Shown here: positions 1 through 6,772 of the stretch, in pieces | How positions within the stretch are numbered: the stretch's first letter is position 1 | Layout: every line of letters begins with the position of its first letter | From: a bacterium | GTDB lineage: Bacteria > Verrucomicrobiota > Verrucomicrobiae > Opitutales > Opitutaceae | Assembly: GCA_021780625.1 (NCBI GenBank) | Contig: JAJXYI010000273.1 | Span: 1-6,791, forward strand | Direction: 5' to 3' | DNA: 6,791 nt | The notes under the pieces: generated by a model | What the model was told of the DNA's origin: nothing | What the model saw: the letters and a program-made list of their open reading frames with translations, nothing else | Database searches by the model: none | Position numbers and translations under genes: made by a program

Positions 1-1
1 T

Positions 2-1543
2 GTCAGGTACACCAAACAGATCAAGGCCTTCAAGCTGCTCTCCATCGCCGGCGCCTATCACCGCGGCGACGAGCACAACAAGCAGCTCCAGCGCATCTAC
101 GGCACCGCGTTCGCCACCAAGGACGAGCTCGCACAGTACCTCGAGCGCATGGAGCAGGCGAAGCTCCGCGACCACCGCAAGCTCGGCCGCGACCTCAAGC
201 TCTTCGTCATCGACGAGGACGTCGGCCAGGGTCTGATCCTCTGGACCCCCGCCGGCTCGATCATCCGCCAGGAGCTGCAGACCTTCATTCTCGCCGAGCT
301 CCAGAAGCAGGGCTACAGCCAGGTCTTCACGCCGCACATCGGCAAGCTCGCGCTCTACAAGACTTCGGGCCACTTCCCCTACTACAAGGAGTCGCAGTTC
401 ACGCCGATCATCGACCCGGACCAGCTCGCCCACATCGCGCACGAGGGCTGCAGCTGCGCGGAAATGACCGCGCGACTCGACGCTGTATCCGAAAGTTTCC
501 GACAGGAGATCAACCGCCGCAGCGGCAGGGAGGTCATCCCGGTCGAACGCACGAAGGCGGACGAGTCGCTCCTCGACGGCTTCCTGCTGAAGCCGATGAA
601 CTGCCCGCACCACATCAAGATCTTCGCGTCGCAGCCCCACTCGTACCGCGACCTGCCGATCCGCCTCGCCGAATTCGGCACCGTGTACCGCTGGGAGCAG
701 TCCGGCGAGCTCAACGGCCTCACGCGCGTGCGCGGCTTCACGCAGGATGACGCGCACCTCTTCTGCACGGAGGAACAGGTCGCGCAGGAGGTGCTCGGCT
801 GCCTCTCGCTCGTGAAGATCGTGCTCTCCACGCTCGGCATGAGCGACTATCGCGTGCGCGTCGGCCTCCGGGATCCCGATTCCAACAAGTACACCGGCAC
901 CAAGGAAAACTGGGACAAGGCCGAGGCGGCCTGCCGCGAGGCAGCGAAGACGCTCGGCGTGCCCTTCACCGAGGAACCCGGCGAGGCCGCGTTCTACGGC
1001 CCGAAGATCGACTTCGTGGTCCGCGACGTCATCGGCCGCGAATGGCAGCTCGGCACCGTGCAGGTCGACTACAACCTGCCGATCCGCTTCGACCTCTCCT
1101 ACATCGGCGCCGACAACCAGGCCCACCGGCCCGTCATGATCCATCGCGCCCCCTTTGGCTCGATGGAGCGCTTCTGCGGTGTGCTCATCGAGCACTTCGC
1201 CGGCGACTTCCCGGCCTGGCTCGCCCCCGAGCAGGTGCGGCTCGTGCCGATCAGCGAGAAGACCCTCGACTACGGGCGCTCGCTGCTCGCCCAGCTCAGG
1301 GCGGCCGGCGTCCGCGCGTCCCTCGACGAACACAACGACAAGCTCGGCGCCAAGATCCGCCGCTCCGAGGTCGAGAAGGTGCCCTACACCCTCGTGCTCG
1401 GCGGCAAGGAGGCCGAGGCCCAGGCCGTGAGCGTGCGCTCGCGCGCCAGGGGCGACGAGGGCGTGATGCCGTTCGCCGCCTTCCAGGAGCGCCTCGTCGC
1501 GGAAATCAGGAATCGCGCCCTTCCCGACAAGAAGAAGGCCTGA
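2..1543 (+). CDS. thrS: Threonyl-tRNA synthetase, 5'-truncated by window edge
   Basis: Class II aminoacyl-tRNA synthetase that charges tRNA-Thr with threonine in the cytoplasm. The reading frame is open from base 2, giving 513 residues. Full-length enzymes have about 640, so the TGS domain and most of the editing domain lie outside the window; the ATG at 149 is internal, not the start. The first residues (RYTKQ, GDEHNKQLQRIYG) are the typical linker after the editing domain. The catalytic core follows, with motif 2 RVRGFTQDDAH at about 725-757 and motif 3 HRAPFGSMERF from 1142. The three zinc ligands that recognise threonine are all present: Cys in MNCPHH (602-604), His (755-757) and His (1142-1144). 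The C-terminal anticodon-binding domain starts near 1214 (WLAPEQV) and ends in a lysine-rich tail. Unusual: an insertion of about 50 residues at about 413-578 with a CSC motif. Two genes follow closely on the same strand. Identity is near certain. Confidence 0.97.
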   Translation, partial: VRYTKQIKAFKLLSIAGAYHRGDEHNKQLQRIYGTAFATKDELAQYLERMEQAKLRDHRKLGRDLKLFVIDEDVGQGLILWTPAGSIIRQELQTFILAELQKQGYSQVFTPHIGKLALYKTSGHFPYYKESQFTPIIDPDQLAHIAHEGCSCAEMTARLDAVSESFRQEINRRSGREVIPVERTKADESLLDGFLLKPMNCPHHIKIFASQPHSYRDLPIRLAEFGTVYRWEQSGELNGLTRVRGFTQDDAHLFCTEEQVAQEVLGCLSLVKIVLSTLGMSDYRVRVGLRDPDSNKYTGTKENWDKAEAACREAAKTLGVPFTEEPGEAAFYGPKIDFVVRDVIGREWQLGTVQVDYNLPIRFDLSYIGADNQAHRPVMIHRAPFGSMERFCGVLIEHFAGDFPAWLAPEQVRLVPISEKTLDYGRSLLAQLRAAGVRASLDEHNDKLGAKIRRSEVEKVPYTLVLGGKEAEAQAVSVRSRARGDEGVMPFAAFQERLVAEIRNRALPDKKKA

Positions 1544-1568
1544 GCGCCCAACCGCCGCGCCCGTCGCC

Positions 1569-2057
1569 ATGTCCGCCCCTTGGAAAGCCGAGCTCGACGC
1601 CATCCTCGGGGCGCGCCACGGCGGCGCCTCCGAGCCCGTCATCGCCCGCCTTCGCGACCTCGACCGCCGGCATCCCAATGTCGGCGAAATCCACGCCCAG
1701 CTCGCCTGGAGCTTCGCCTCGTCCGGACGGACGGCCGACGCGAGGGACCATTACGAACGCGCGCTCGCACTCGGACTCCCGCCCAACGAGCACGCCGGCG
1801 CGCTCATCGGGCTCGGCTCCGCCTTGCTCGAGCTCGGCGAGGCCGCGCGCGCCTCGGAACTCTTCCGTGGCGGACGCGCGCTGTTCCCGGAACAACGCGA
1901 ATTCGACGCATTCCTGGCCACCGCCCTGCGCGCCGAGGGCCGCGCCGACGAGGCCGCTCAGATCCTGCTGGAAGTCCTGATTGAAACCAGCGAGGATCCG
2001 GGCATCGCGGCCTATCAACGTTTGCTCAGGCACCTGACCGCCCGCCGCGCCTCCTAA
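1569..2057 (+). CDS. Small TPR-repeat protein
   Basis: A 162-residue soluble protein built almost entirely from tetratricopeptide-type helix pairs. Repeat-like units run at about residues 38-71 (AQLAWSFASSGR, then HYERALALGLP), 75-108 (ALIGLGSALLELGE, then GGRALFP) and 112-140 (AFLATALRAEGRADEAA). The layout resembles the short bacterial TPR_5-type proteins of 120-170 residues, which act as protein-protein interaction scaffolds; the partner is unknown. No signal peptide or membrane segment is visible. The gene begins 25 bp after the thrS stop and ends 17 bp before the next start, so co-transcription with both is likely. The start at 1569 is the first ATG after thrS and leads straight into the fold; no Shine-Dalgarno sequence precedes it. 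The TPR call is firm, the function open. Confidence 0.88.
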   Translation: MSAPWKAELDAILGARHGGASEPVIARLRDLDRRHPNVGEIHAQLAWSFASSGRTADARDHYERALALGLPPNEHAGALIGLGSALLELGEAARASELFRGGRALFPEQREFDAFLATALRAEGRADEAAQILLEVLIETSEDPGIAAYQRLLRHLTARRAS

Positions 2058-2074
2058 TCCGACGCTTTCGACGC

Positions 2075-2941
2075 ATGTCCGACGTCACCTACTACCCAGA
2101 CCATCCGACCGCCGAAAACCTGATTGCCGCACTGCGGCAACTCCCGCCGACAGCCCGCGTGCTGTCGCGCCTGCAGAAACTCCTGGCGGATCCGAATTCC
2201 GGTCTGGACGATGTCGCCAGCCTCATCCGCCTGGACGCCTCGCTCACCACCCGGATCATCCAGATCAGCAACAGCGTCTGGTTCGGGCGCGGCAATCCCT
2301 GCAAGACCATCGAGGACGCCGTGAACCGCGTCGGCTTCCGCGAGATCTACCGCCTCGTCGCCGTTGTTGCCTCGGGCGCGATGGTCGCGGGCCCCCTTGC
2401 CGCGTACGGACGCACCACGGACATCATCTGGGACGAGTCCGTCTCCTGCGCGCTCGCTGCCGAACTCATCGCCGACAGCCTCAGCGAGGACACCGCCGTG
2501 GCCTACACCGCGGGGCTGCTGCACGCGATCGGCCGGCAGCCCATCAATCATTACGTCGAAACGGTGCACCGGGGCCGCGTCCTCACCGACGAGGGTTTCC
2601 CCCGCGAGCACAGCGGCTCGGAATTCGCCCTGCTCGGCTTCAGCCAGGCCGACGTCGGCGCCACCATGCTCGACAAATGGGATTTCTCCACCGCGATCGT
2701 CGAGCCGATCCGCCGGCAGTACGAACCGCTCGACGCCGAGGAGCCGCACGACCGCATGGCCGCCGTCCTGTTCGGCGCCCGACTGCTTCGCACCGTCCTG
2801 CTTCACGACGACGTGCTCGGCGAGGTGCCCGGTGAAAACGACATTCTCGGGCACCTCCGGATCTCAAGGGCCGACCTGCTCGACCTGCGGCCGATGCTCG
2901 AGGACCAGCTCGTCAGGATCCACCAGGTCACCCGCATCTGA
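2075..2941 (+). CDS. HDOD-domain protein with degenerate HD motif
   Basis: A 288-residue cytoplasmic protein with one HDOD (HD-related output domain) at about residues 18-215. Recognisable stretches are LPPTARVLSRL near 23, the IRLDASLTTRIIQISNS block at 51-67, AVNRVGF at 82-88 and GLLHAIG at 147-153. True HD phosphohydrolases have an adjacent His-Asp pair; here the equivalent is His150-Ala151, and the later segment reads SQADVGATMLDKW where HDOD proteins usually have a histidine. The protein is therefore probably a non-enzymatic signalling output module, as is usual for HDOD proteins. No receiver, GGDEF or EAL domain is attached, and the C-terminal 70 residues are helical and unassigned. HDOD proteins are linked to control of motility, cyclic-di-GMP signalling and stress, but the role here cannot be read from the sequence. 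It is the last gene of the thrS-TPR-HDOD run. No Shine-Dalgarno sequence is seen. Confidence 0.9.
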   Translation: MSDVTYYPDHPTAENLIAALRQLPPTARVLSRLQKLLADPNSGLDDVASLIRLDASLTTRIIQISNSVWFGRGNPCKTIEDAVNRVGFREIYRLVAVVASGAMVAGPLAAYGRTTDIIWDESVSCALAAELIADSLSEDTAVAYTAGLLHAIGRQPINHYVETVHRGRVLTDEGFPREHSGSEFALLGFSQADVGATMLDKWDFSTAIVEPIRRQYEPLDAEEPHDRMAAVLFGARLLRTVLLHDDVLGEVPGENDILGHLRISRADLLDLRPMLEDQLVRIHQVTRI

Positions 2942-2947
2942 CCGGCC

Positions 2948-3265
2948 TCAATCGGGGCCGATCGCACCCGGGCAGGGATCAAAGATCCAGAACCGGGCGA
3001 TCAGGCCCGCTCGACTGCACACGTCGTATCCGAAATCCGTACACTCGACGTCGCAGTCGACGTTCCCCGCATCGTCGGTCCGGGCCGAGGAGGCGGTTCC
3101 GCGCCATTGCGCCACAGCAAGTTCCCTGGCGATCTCGAAGGCCTCTTCCACGGAGGCAAACGCGCCGCAATGGACCGTCCTCGACACGGGAGTCTCGTCC
3201 TCCCCGGCCGCGAGGACAAAGCCCAGGACCTCGTAACGGTGGGCAATGATTCGGCTCGTGGACAT
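2948..3265 (-). CDS. Hypothetical 105-aa cysteine-containing protein
   Basis: I do not recognise this protein. From the ATG at 3265 it has 105 residues, beginning MSTSRIIAHRYEV. It has a normal amino-acid balance and GC-rich third codon positions like its neighbours, which argues that it is a real gene and not a shadow. A probable amphipathic helix (SVEEAFEIARELAVAQWRG, about residues 38-56) is followed by an acidic part with four of its five cysteines (C71, C75, C83, C98; the fifth is C33). No signal peptide or membrane segment is seen. The frame extends to a TTG at 3325 and has another ATG at 3277. I prefer 3265 because GGATGAG lies just upstream, and because the longer forms run into or next to the amtB-glnK terminator. 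It converges on the HDOD gene with only 6 bp between stop codons. Existence is likely, function unknown. Confidence 0.6.
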   Translation of the reverse strand: MSTSRIIAHRYEVLGFVLAAGEDETPVSRTVHCGAFASVEEAFEIARELAVAQWRGTASSARTDDAGNVDCDVECTDFGYDVCSRAGLIARFWIFDPCPGAIGPD

Positions 3266-3323
3266 ACGCTCATCCATGAGCGTAACACATGCCAACCCGC
3301 ACCGGGCCTTCTGGTATGGCCAC

Positions 3324-3354
3324 AAAAAAACGGGGCCAAGGTCGGCCCCGTTTT
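3324..3354 (-). terminator. Intrinsic terminator of the amtB-glnK unit
   Basis: On the minus strand, 26 bp after the glnK stop, an 11-bp perfect stem (arms 3344-3354 and 3327-3337, core CGGGGCC/GGCCCCG) encloses a 6-nt loop and runs into seven uninterrupted T residues (3330-3324). This is a textbook rho-independent terminator. In the plus direction the same hairpin is followed by only four T, so its main use should be for glnK. It also separates amtB-glnK from the small minus-strand gene downstream. Confidence 0.92.
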
Positions 3355-3380
3355 GAGAATCAAAGATGCTCTCCGTCGGC

Positions 3381-3746
<366 letters not shown>

Positions 3747-5204
3747 TTAGTCGATATAGCCTTCTTCGCCGTGCTCATTGATGTCGAGGCCCTGGCGTTC
3801 GACTTCGGCGACCGGGCGAAGACCAATGAGGGCTTTGACTATGAAGGCAATCACGATCGTGGCAACTACTGAGAGGGTGATGGTGATGCCCATCGCCTTG
3901 AGCTGTTCAAGCCAGAGACCGCCATGTTCGACGAGCTTGGCGAGGCCGTTTTTCTGCGCGGCACCGTTGAGGAGGTTGCTGTTCACCTCTCCGGTCGCGA
4001 GGATTCCCGTGAGCAGGGCGCCGATGGTGCCGCCCACGGCGTGCACGCCGAAGGTGTCCAGCGCATCGTCGTATTTGAAGATGGCCTTCAGGCGGGTGAC
4101 CGCCAGGTAGGGGATCACCGCCGCGATGAGGCCGATGATGACGGCGCCGTTGGCATTCACGAAGCCAGCCGCCGGGGTGATCACAACCAGGCCCGCGACG
4201 ATGCCGGAGCAGAAGCCGAGGATCGACGCATGGCCGCGGAAGGTGAGCTCGATCAGGCCCCAGGTGAAGCCCGCGACCGCCGCGGCGAGCGTGGTCGTCA
4301 TGAACGCGTTGGCCGCGATGCCGTCAGCCGCCAGAGCGCTGCCCGCGTTGAAGCCGTACCAGCCCGCCCAGAGCATGCCGGTGCCGACCATGCACAACAC
4401 CATGCTGTGCGGCGCCATCTTCTCCTTACCGAAGCCGAGCCGGGGCCCGAGGATGATGGCGAGGACCAGCGCGGACCAGCCCGAGCTCATGTGGACGACC
4501 GTTCCGCCGGCGAAGTCGATCGCACGGATCGCCGCGTCAGGGTTCCAGACGCCGTTCATGAAGCCCGTCGCGCCCCACACCATGTGGGCCAGCGGGAAAT
4601 ACACGACCACCATCCAGATGGTGACGAACAGCATGATCGCGGTGAACTTCATGCGCTCAGCGATCGCGCCAACGATCAGCGCGGGCGTGATGATCGCGAA
4701 CATCAGCTGGTACATCGCAAAGACGTTGTGGGAAACCCAATACGCGTAGTTCGTGTTAGGCGCGGAGGTGACGTTGTGCAGGAACAGGAACTCGGAGCCG
4801 CCGATGAAGGGGCTGCCCGCGCTCGTGCCGAAGACCATGCTGTAGCCAAACGCCCACCACAGGATCGTCACCAGGCCCGAGATGCCAAGGCACTGCGCAA
4901 GTACCGAAAGCACGTTCTTACGGCGCACAAGGCCGCCGTAAAACAGCGCCAGACCGGGAAGCGTCATGAAGAGCACGAGCGCCGCGCTCGTCATCATCCA
5001 CGCATTGTGCCCGGGACCCGCGACGCCCGTGAGCGCCTTGCCGGGATCGGTGTTCTGCACGTACGCCTCGAGCGCCGCGACGCGGTCGTTGAGGGAGGGG
5101 GCCGGGGCCGCCGGCGACTGTGCGCACAGGGGAACCGCAGCCAGGAGCGGAAGCGCCGCAAGTACGACGTATCCGAGGAGTTTCTTCAGGGAGAGGGTCT
5201 TCAT
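3747..5204 (-). CDS. amtB: Ammonium channel AmtB
   Basis: A 485-residue Amt-family channel of the inner membrane that takes up ammonium/ammonia. A signal peptide (about residues 1-28, KK followed by a hydrophobic core and PLCAQ) is followed by a Pro/Ala stretch and a short helix (SLNDRVAALEAYVQN, 37-51) before the first membrane segment near 70-92 (MTLPGLALFYGGLVRRKN). Pore residues are recognisable by alignment with the E. coli protein: Phe169 (outer gate), Trp210, Asp230 in DFAGGTVVH, the twin histidines His238 and His388, and Phe285 and Ser289 in GFNAGS. About eleven membrane segments are expected. The C-terminal tail (LRPVAEVERQGLDINEHGEEGY) is the cytoplasmic part that contacts GlnK in this family. 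It is co-transcribed with glnK, with the channel gene first. A sigma-54 promoter match lies directly upstream. The ATG at 5204 gives a complete signal peptide, and the next ATG is 69 codons further. Confidence 0.96.
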   Translation of the reverse strand: MKTLSLKKLLGYVVLAALPLLAAVPLCAQSPAAPAPSLNDRVAALEAYVQNTDPGKALTGVAGPGHNAWMMTSAALVLFMTLPGLALFYGGLVRRKNVLSVLAQCLGISGLVTILWWAFGYSMVFGTSAGSPFIGGSEFLFLHNVTSAPNTNYAYWVSHNVFAMYQLMFAIITPALIVGAIAERMKFTAIMLFVTIWMVVVYFPLAHMVWGATGFMNGVWNPDAAIRAIDFAGGTVVHMSSGWSALVLAIILGPRLGFGKEKMAPHSMVLCMVGTGMLWAGWYGFNAGSALAADGIAANAFMTTTLAAAVAGFTWGLIELTFRGHASILGFCSGIVAGLVVITPAAGFVNANGAVIIGLIAAVIPYLAVTRLKAIFKYDDALDTFGVHAVGGTIGALLTGILATGEVNSNLLNGAAQKNGLAKLVEHGGLWLEQLKAMGITITLSVVATIVIAFIVKALIGLRPVAEVERQGLDINEHGEEGYID

Positions 5205-5220
5205 GTTCAGGGCTCGTTGC

Positions 5221-5237
5221 AGCAGCTACAGTGCCAA
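5221..5237 (-). promoter_or_regulatory. Sigma-54 (RpoN) promoter for amtB-glnK
   Basis: The minus strand reads TTGGCACTGTAGCTGCT. This matches the sigma-54 consensus TTGGCAC-N5-TTGC at all -24 positions and at all but one base of the -12 element, with the invariant GG (5235-5234) and GC (5223-5222) exactly 10 bp apart. Nitrogen-controlled amt/glnK operons are classic RpoN targets. By the usual convention transcription would start near 5210, leaving only about 6 nt before the amtB ATG at 5204, which is unusually short. Confidence 0.78.
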
Positions 5238-5283
5238 TCATGAACGAAAGTGTCATGAAATGATGTCATGGATTCATCATGAA
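5238..5283. repeat. Cluster of four TCATGA-type elements
   Basis: TCATGAA occurs at 5238-5244, 5253-5259 and 5277-5283, with a variant TCATGGA at 5266-5272. Start-to-start distances are 15, 13 and 11 bp. The TCATGA core is self-complementary, so each copy is a small palindrome. Position just upstream of the sigma-54 promoter suggests protein binding, but the irregular spacing leaves chance or a simple degenerate repeat possible. Confidence 0.5.
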
Positions 5284-5291
5284 CTGATGAA
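5273..5291. promoter_or_regulatory. Perfect 7-bp inverted repeat, candidate operator
   Basis: TTCATCA (5273-5279), a 5-nt spacer and TGATGAA (5285-5291) form a perfect inverted repeat centred near 5282. The centre is about 72 bp upstream of the predicted amtB transcription start, a usual distance for an enhancer-type site. It overlaps the last TCATGAA element. The binding protein is unknown; a weak hairpin is the alternative reading. Confidence 0.4.
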
Positions 5292-5425
5292 CTCGCAGCG
5301 ATAAATGTGACTGACGCCATCGAAATGCCCGTCCTGAACGATCCTCTTGTGGAATGTTCGGAATGAATTGAAGTTGCGTATCGATTTCATACCCACGCGG
5401 TACGCGCCCTGCTCTTCAGCGCCCA

Positions 5426-6772
5426 ATGCCTTCCATTCATCCGACGTTCGCTGCTATGGCCTCCTCTGCGACCATACCGCTGTGGCTCATCCTCCCGTTC
5501 GGGCTGCTGCTGTTGCTGATCGCGGTAATGCCACTGACGCCCCACGGCATCAAACGGTTCTGGGACCGCTTTTATGCGCACATCGCGATCGGCCTGGGCG
5601 CCGCGGTCGCCCTCTACTACTCCCTTGCCATCCCCGGAGGTGGGGCGACGGTCTCCACGACGGCCCATGAATACCTCTCCTTCATCTGCCTCGTCGGCTC
5701 CCTGTTCGTCGTCGCAGGGGGGATCCACATCAAGGTGAAGGGTGAGGCCACCCCGCTTCAGAACACACTCTTCCTGCTGATCGGCGCGGTGGCCGCCAAC
5801 GTGATCGGCACAACCGGCGCCTCGGTGGTGCTCATCCGGCCCTACATTCGGATGAACAAGATCCGGATCAGCGCCTACCACGTCGTCTTCTTCATTTTCA
5901 TCGTCTCAAATTGCGGCGGCTCGCTCACGCCGATCGGAGATCCTCCCCTCTTTCTCGGTTACCTGCGCGGCGTGCCGTTCCTCTGGCTCCTGGACCATGT
6001 GATGCCCGCGTGGAGCCTGGTCATTGGCTTGCTGCTGACGGTCTTCTTCATCGTAGACCACCGGTACTACCGGCGGGTGCCCGGCCGGCTGCGTTCGGAA
6101 ATCGAGCGGGGCGACACCTGGCGCTTCGAAGGCGGCATCAACGTGCTGTTCCTCGCGGTGATCATCGGTTCGGTGTTCCTCCCCGAGCACTTATTCCTTC
6201 GCGAGGGCGTCATGCTCGCCGCCGCCCTGCTCTCCTACCGGCTCACACCCCGGCAGGTGCACGAGGAGAATCAGTTTTCCTTCGGCCCCATCCGCGAGGT
6301 CGCCTTTCTCTTTGTCGGCATCTTCCTCACGATGATGCCGGCGCTCGGCACGCTCAGGGAACGCGGGCGGTCGCTGGGCTTCGACAAGCCTGCGGAATAC
6401 TACTTTGCCTCGGGCAGTCTCTCGTCGGTCCTCGATAATGCGCCGACCTACCTCAATTTCTTCCAGCTGGCCCAGGCTTCCGTCGCGCCAACCGCTCACA
6501 TGCCGGATTCACACCCGGGCTCCGACCCCGTGGTCTCCGAGACCCGCCGCATGCTTGCCAGCCCGGACTCCAGCCTGTTCATCATCGCCGTGAGTCTCGG
6601 TTCGGTCTTCTTCGGCGCGATGACTTATATCGGAAACGGACCCAATTTCATGGTGAAGTCCATCGCCGACGCCGCGGGAGTGAAGACGCCCTCCTTCTTC
6701 GGCTACGTGTTCCGATACAGCCTCCCCATACTCCTCCCCATCCTCGCGCTCTGCGGCTGGCTGCTCCTGTAG
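5426..6772 (+). CDS. IT-superfamily transporter, Na+/H+ antiporter or citrate-type
   Basis: A 448-residue polytopic inner-membrane protein of the ion-transporter superfamily, closest in style to the putative citrate transport / sodium:proton antiporter family (CitMHS_2-like) and more distantly to NhaD. The first membrane helix is at about residues 17-36. Family landmarks are TAHEYLSFI (79-87), NVIGTTGAS (125-133), the re-entrant motif SNCGGSLTPIGDPP (161-174), SSVLDNAPTY (333-342) and YIGNGPNFMVKSIA (401-414). The paired GGSLTPIGDPP and LDNAPT segments are the two pseudo-symmetrical substrate/ion-binding hairpins of this superfamily. A hydrophilic loop at about 350-380 separates the last helices. 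Substrate cannot be decided from sequence: sodium/proton exchange and organic-acid uptake are both possible. The start could be the ATG at 5426 or the one at 5456 (MASSATIPLW); neither has a Shine-Dalgarno sequence. It is transcribed away from amtB; the gene ends 19 bp before the window edge, with no terminator visible. Confidence 0.88.
   Translation: MPSIHPTFAAMASSATIPLWLILPFGLLLLLIAVMPLTPHGIKRFWDRFYAHIAIGLGAAVALYYSLAIPGGGATVSTTAHEYLSFICLVGSLFVVAGGIHIKVKGEATPLQNTLFLLIGAVAANVIGTTGASVVLIRPYIRMNKIRISAYHVVFFIFIVSNCGGSLTPIGDPPLFLGYLRGVPFLWLLDHVMPAWSLVIGLLLTVFFIVDHRYYRRVPGRLRSEIERGDTWRFEGGINVLFLAVIIGSVFLPEHLFLREGVMLAAALLSYRLTPRQVHEENQFSFGPIREVAFLFVGIFLTMMPALGTLRERGRSLGFDKPAEYYFASGSLSSVLDNAPTYLNFFQLAQASVAPTAHMPDSHPGSDPVVSETRRMLASPDSSLFIIAVSLGSVFFGAMTYIGNGPNFMVKSIADAAGVKTPSFFGYVFRYSLPILLPILALCGWLLL

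Larger units (their letters stand above)
5205..5425. promoter_or_regulatory. Divergent control region between amtB and transporter gene
   Basis: A 221-bp region, visibly richer in A+T than the flanking genes, between two divergently transcribed genes. On the amtB side it holds the sigma-54 promoter and, behind it at about 5238-5291, a cluster of TCATGA-like elements and an inverted repeat where an enhancer-binding activator could sit. I see no palindrome of the NtrC type (GCACC/GGTGC). On the transporter side, no clear -35/-10 pair with good spacing could be picked. A direct repeat GGAATG-N3-GGAATG (5351-5356 and 5360-5365) is the only other pattern noticed. No convincing small ORF or RNA gene is seen. 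Confidence 0.7.

Noticed and set aside
149..151. ATG at 149 as the start of thrS
   Set aside because: The frame continues upstream to base 2 with conserved ThrRS residues, so this Met is internal and the gene is cut by the window edge.
1042..1980. 312-codon plus-strand frame across the end of thrS and the TPR gene
   Set aside because: It overlaps two well supported genes in another frame, and the product is an Arg/Pro/Ala/Ser-rich low-complexity string with no recognisable fold.
2054..2854. 266-codon minus-strand frame opposite the HDOD gene
   Set aside because: Antisense to a gene with clear HDOD motifs; the composition (Gly, Asp, Ala, Val rich without pattern) is that of a shadow frame.
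2943..2960. Hairpin CGGCC/GGCCG just after the HDOD stop as a terminator
   Set aside because: Only a 5-bp stem with an 8-nt loop and no T-run on either side; it also overlaps the stop codon of the minus-strand gene. Not enough for a terminator call.
3266..3325. Longer TTG-initiated form of the small minus-strand gene starting at 3325
   Set aside because: Its first codon lies inside the T-tract end of the amtB-glnK terminator, and there is no better start signal than at 3265; the added 20 residues have no distinctive features.
3924..5243. 439-codon open frame on the plus strand opposite amtB
   Set aside because: It is antisense to a certain amtB gene. The product is dominated by Arg, Asp, His, Glu and Ala with no hydrophobic core, typical of a shadow frame in GC-rich DNA.
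5351..5365. GGAATG-N3-GGAATG direct repeat
   Set aside because: Only two 6-bp copies; too short to separate from chance without comparison to related genomes.
5360..5425. A -35/-10 promoter for the transporter gene (e.g. TTGAAG or TTGCGT as -35)
   Set aside because: No acceptable -10 hexamer lies 16-18 bp after either candidate, so no promoter is annotated.
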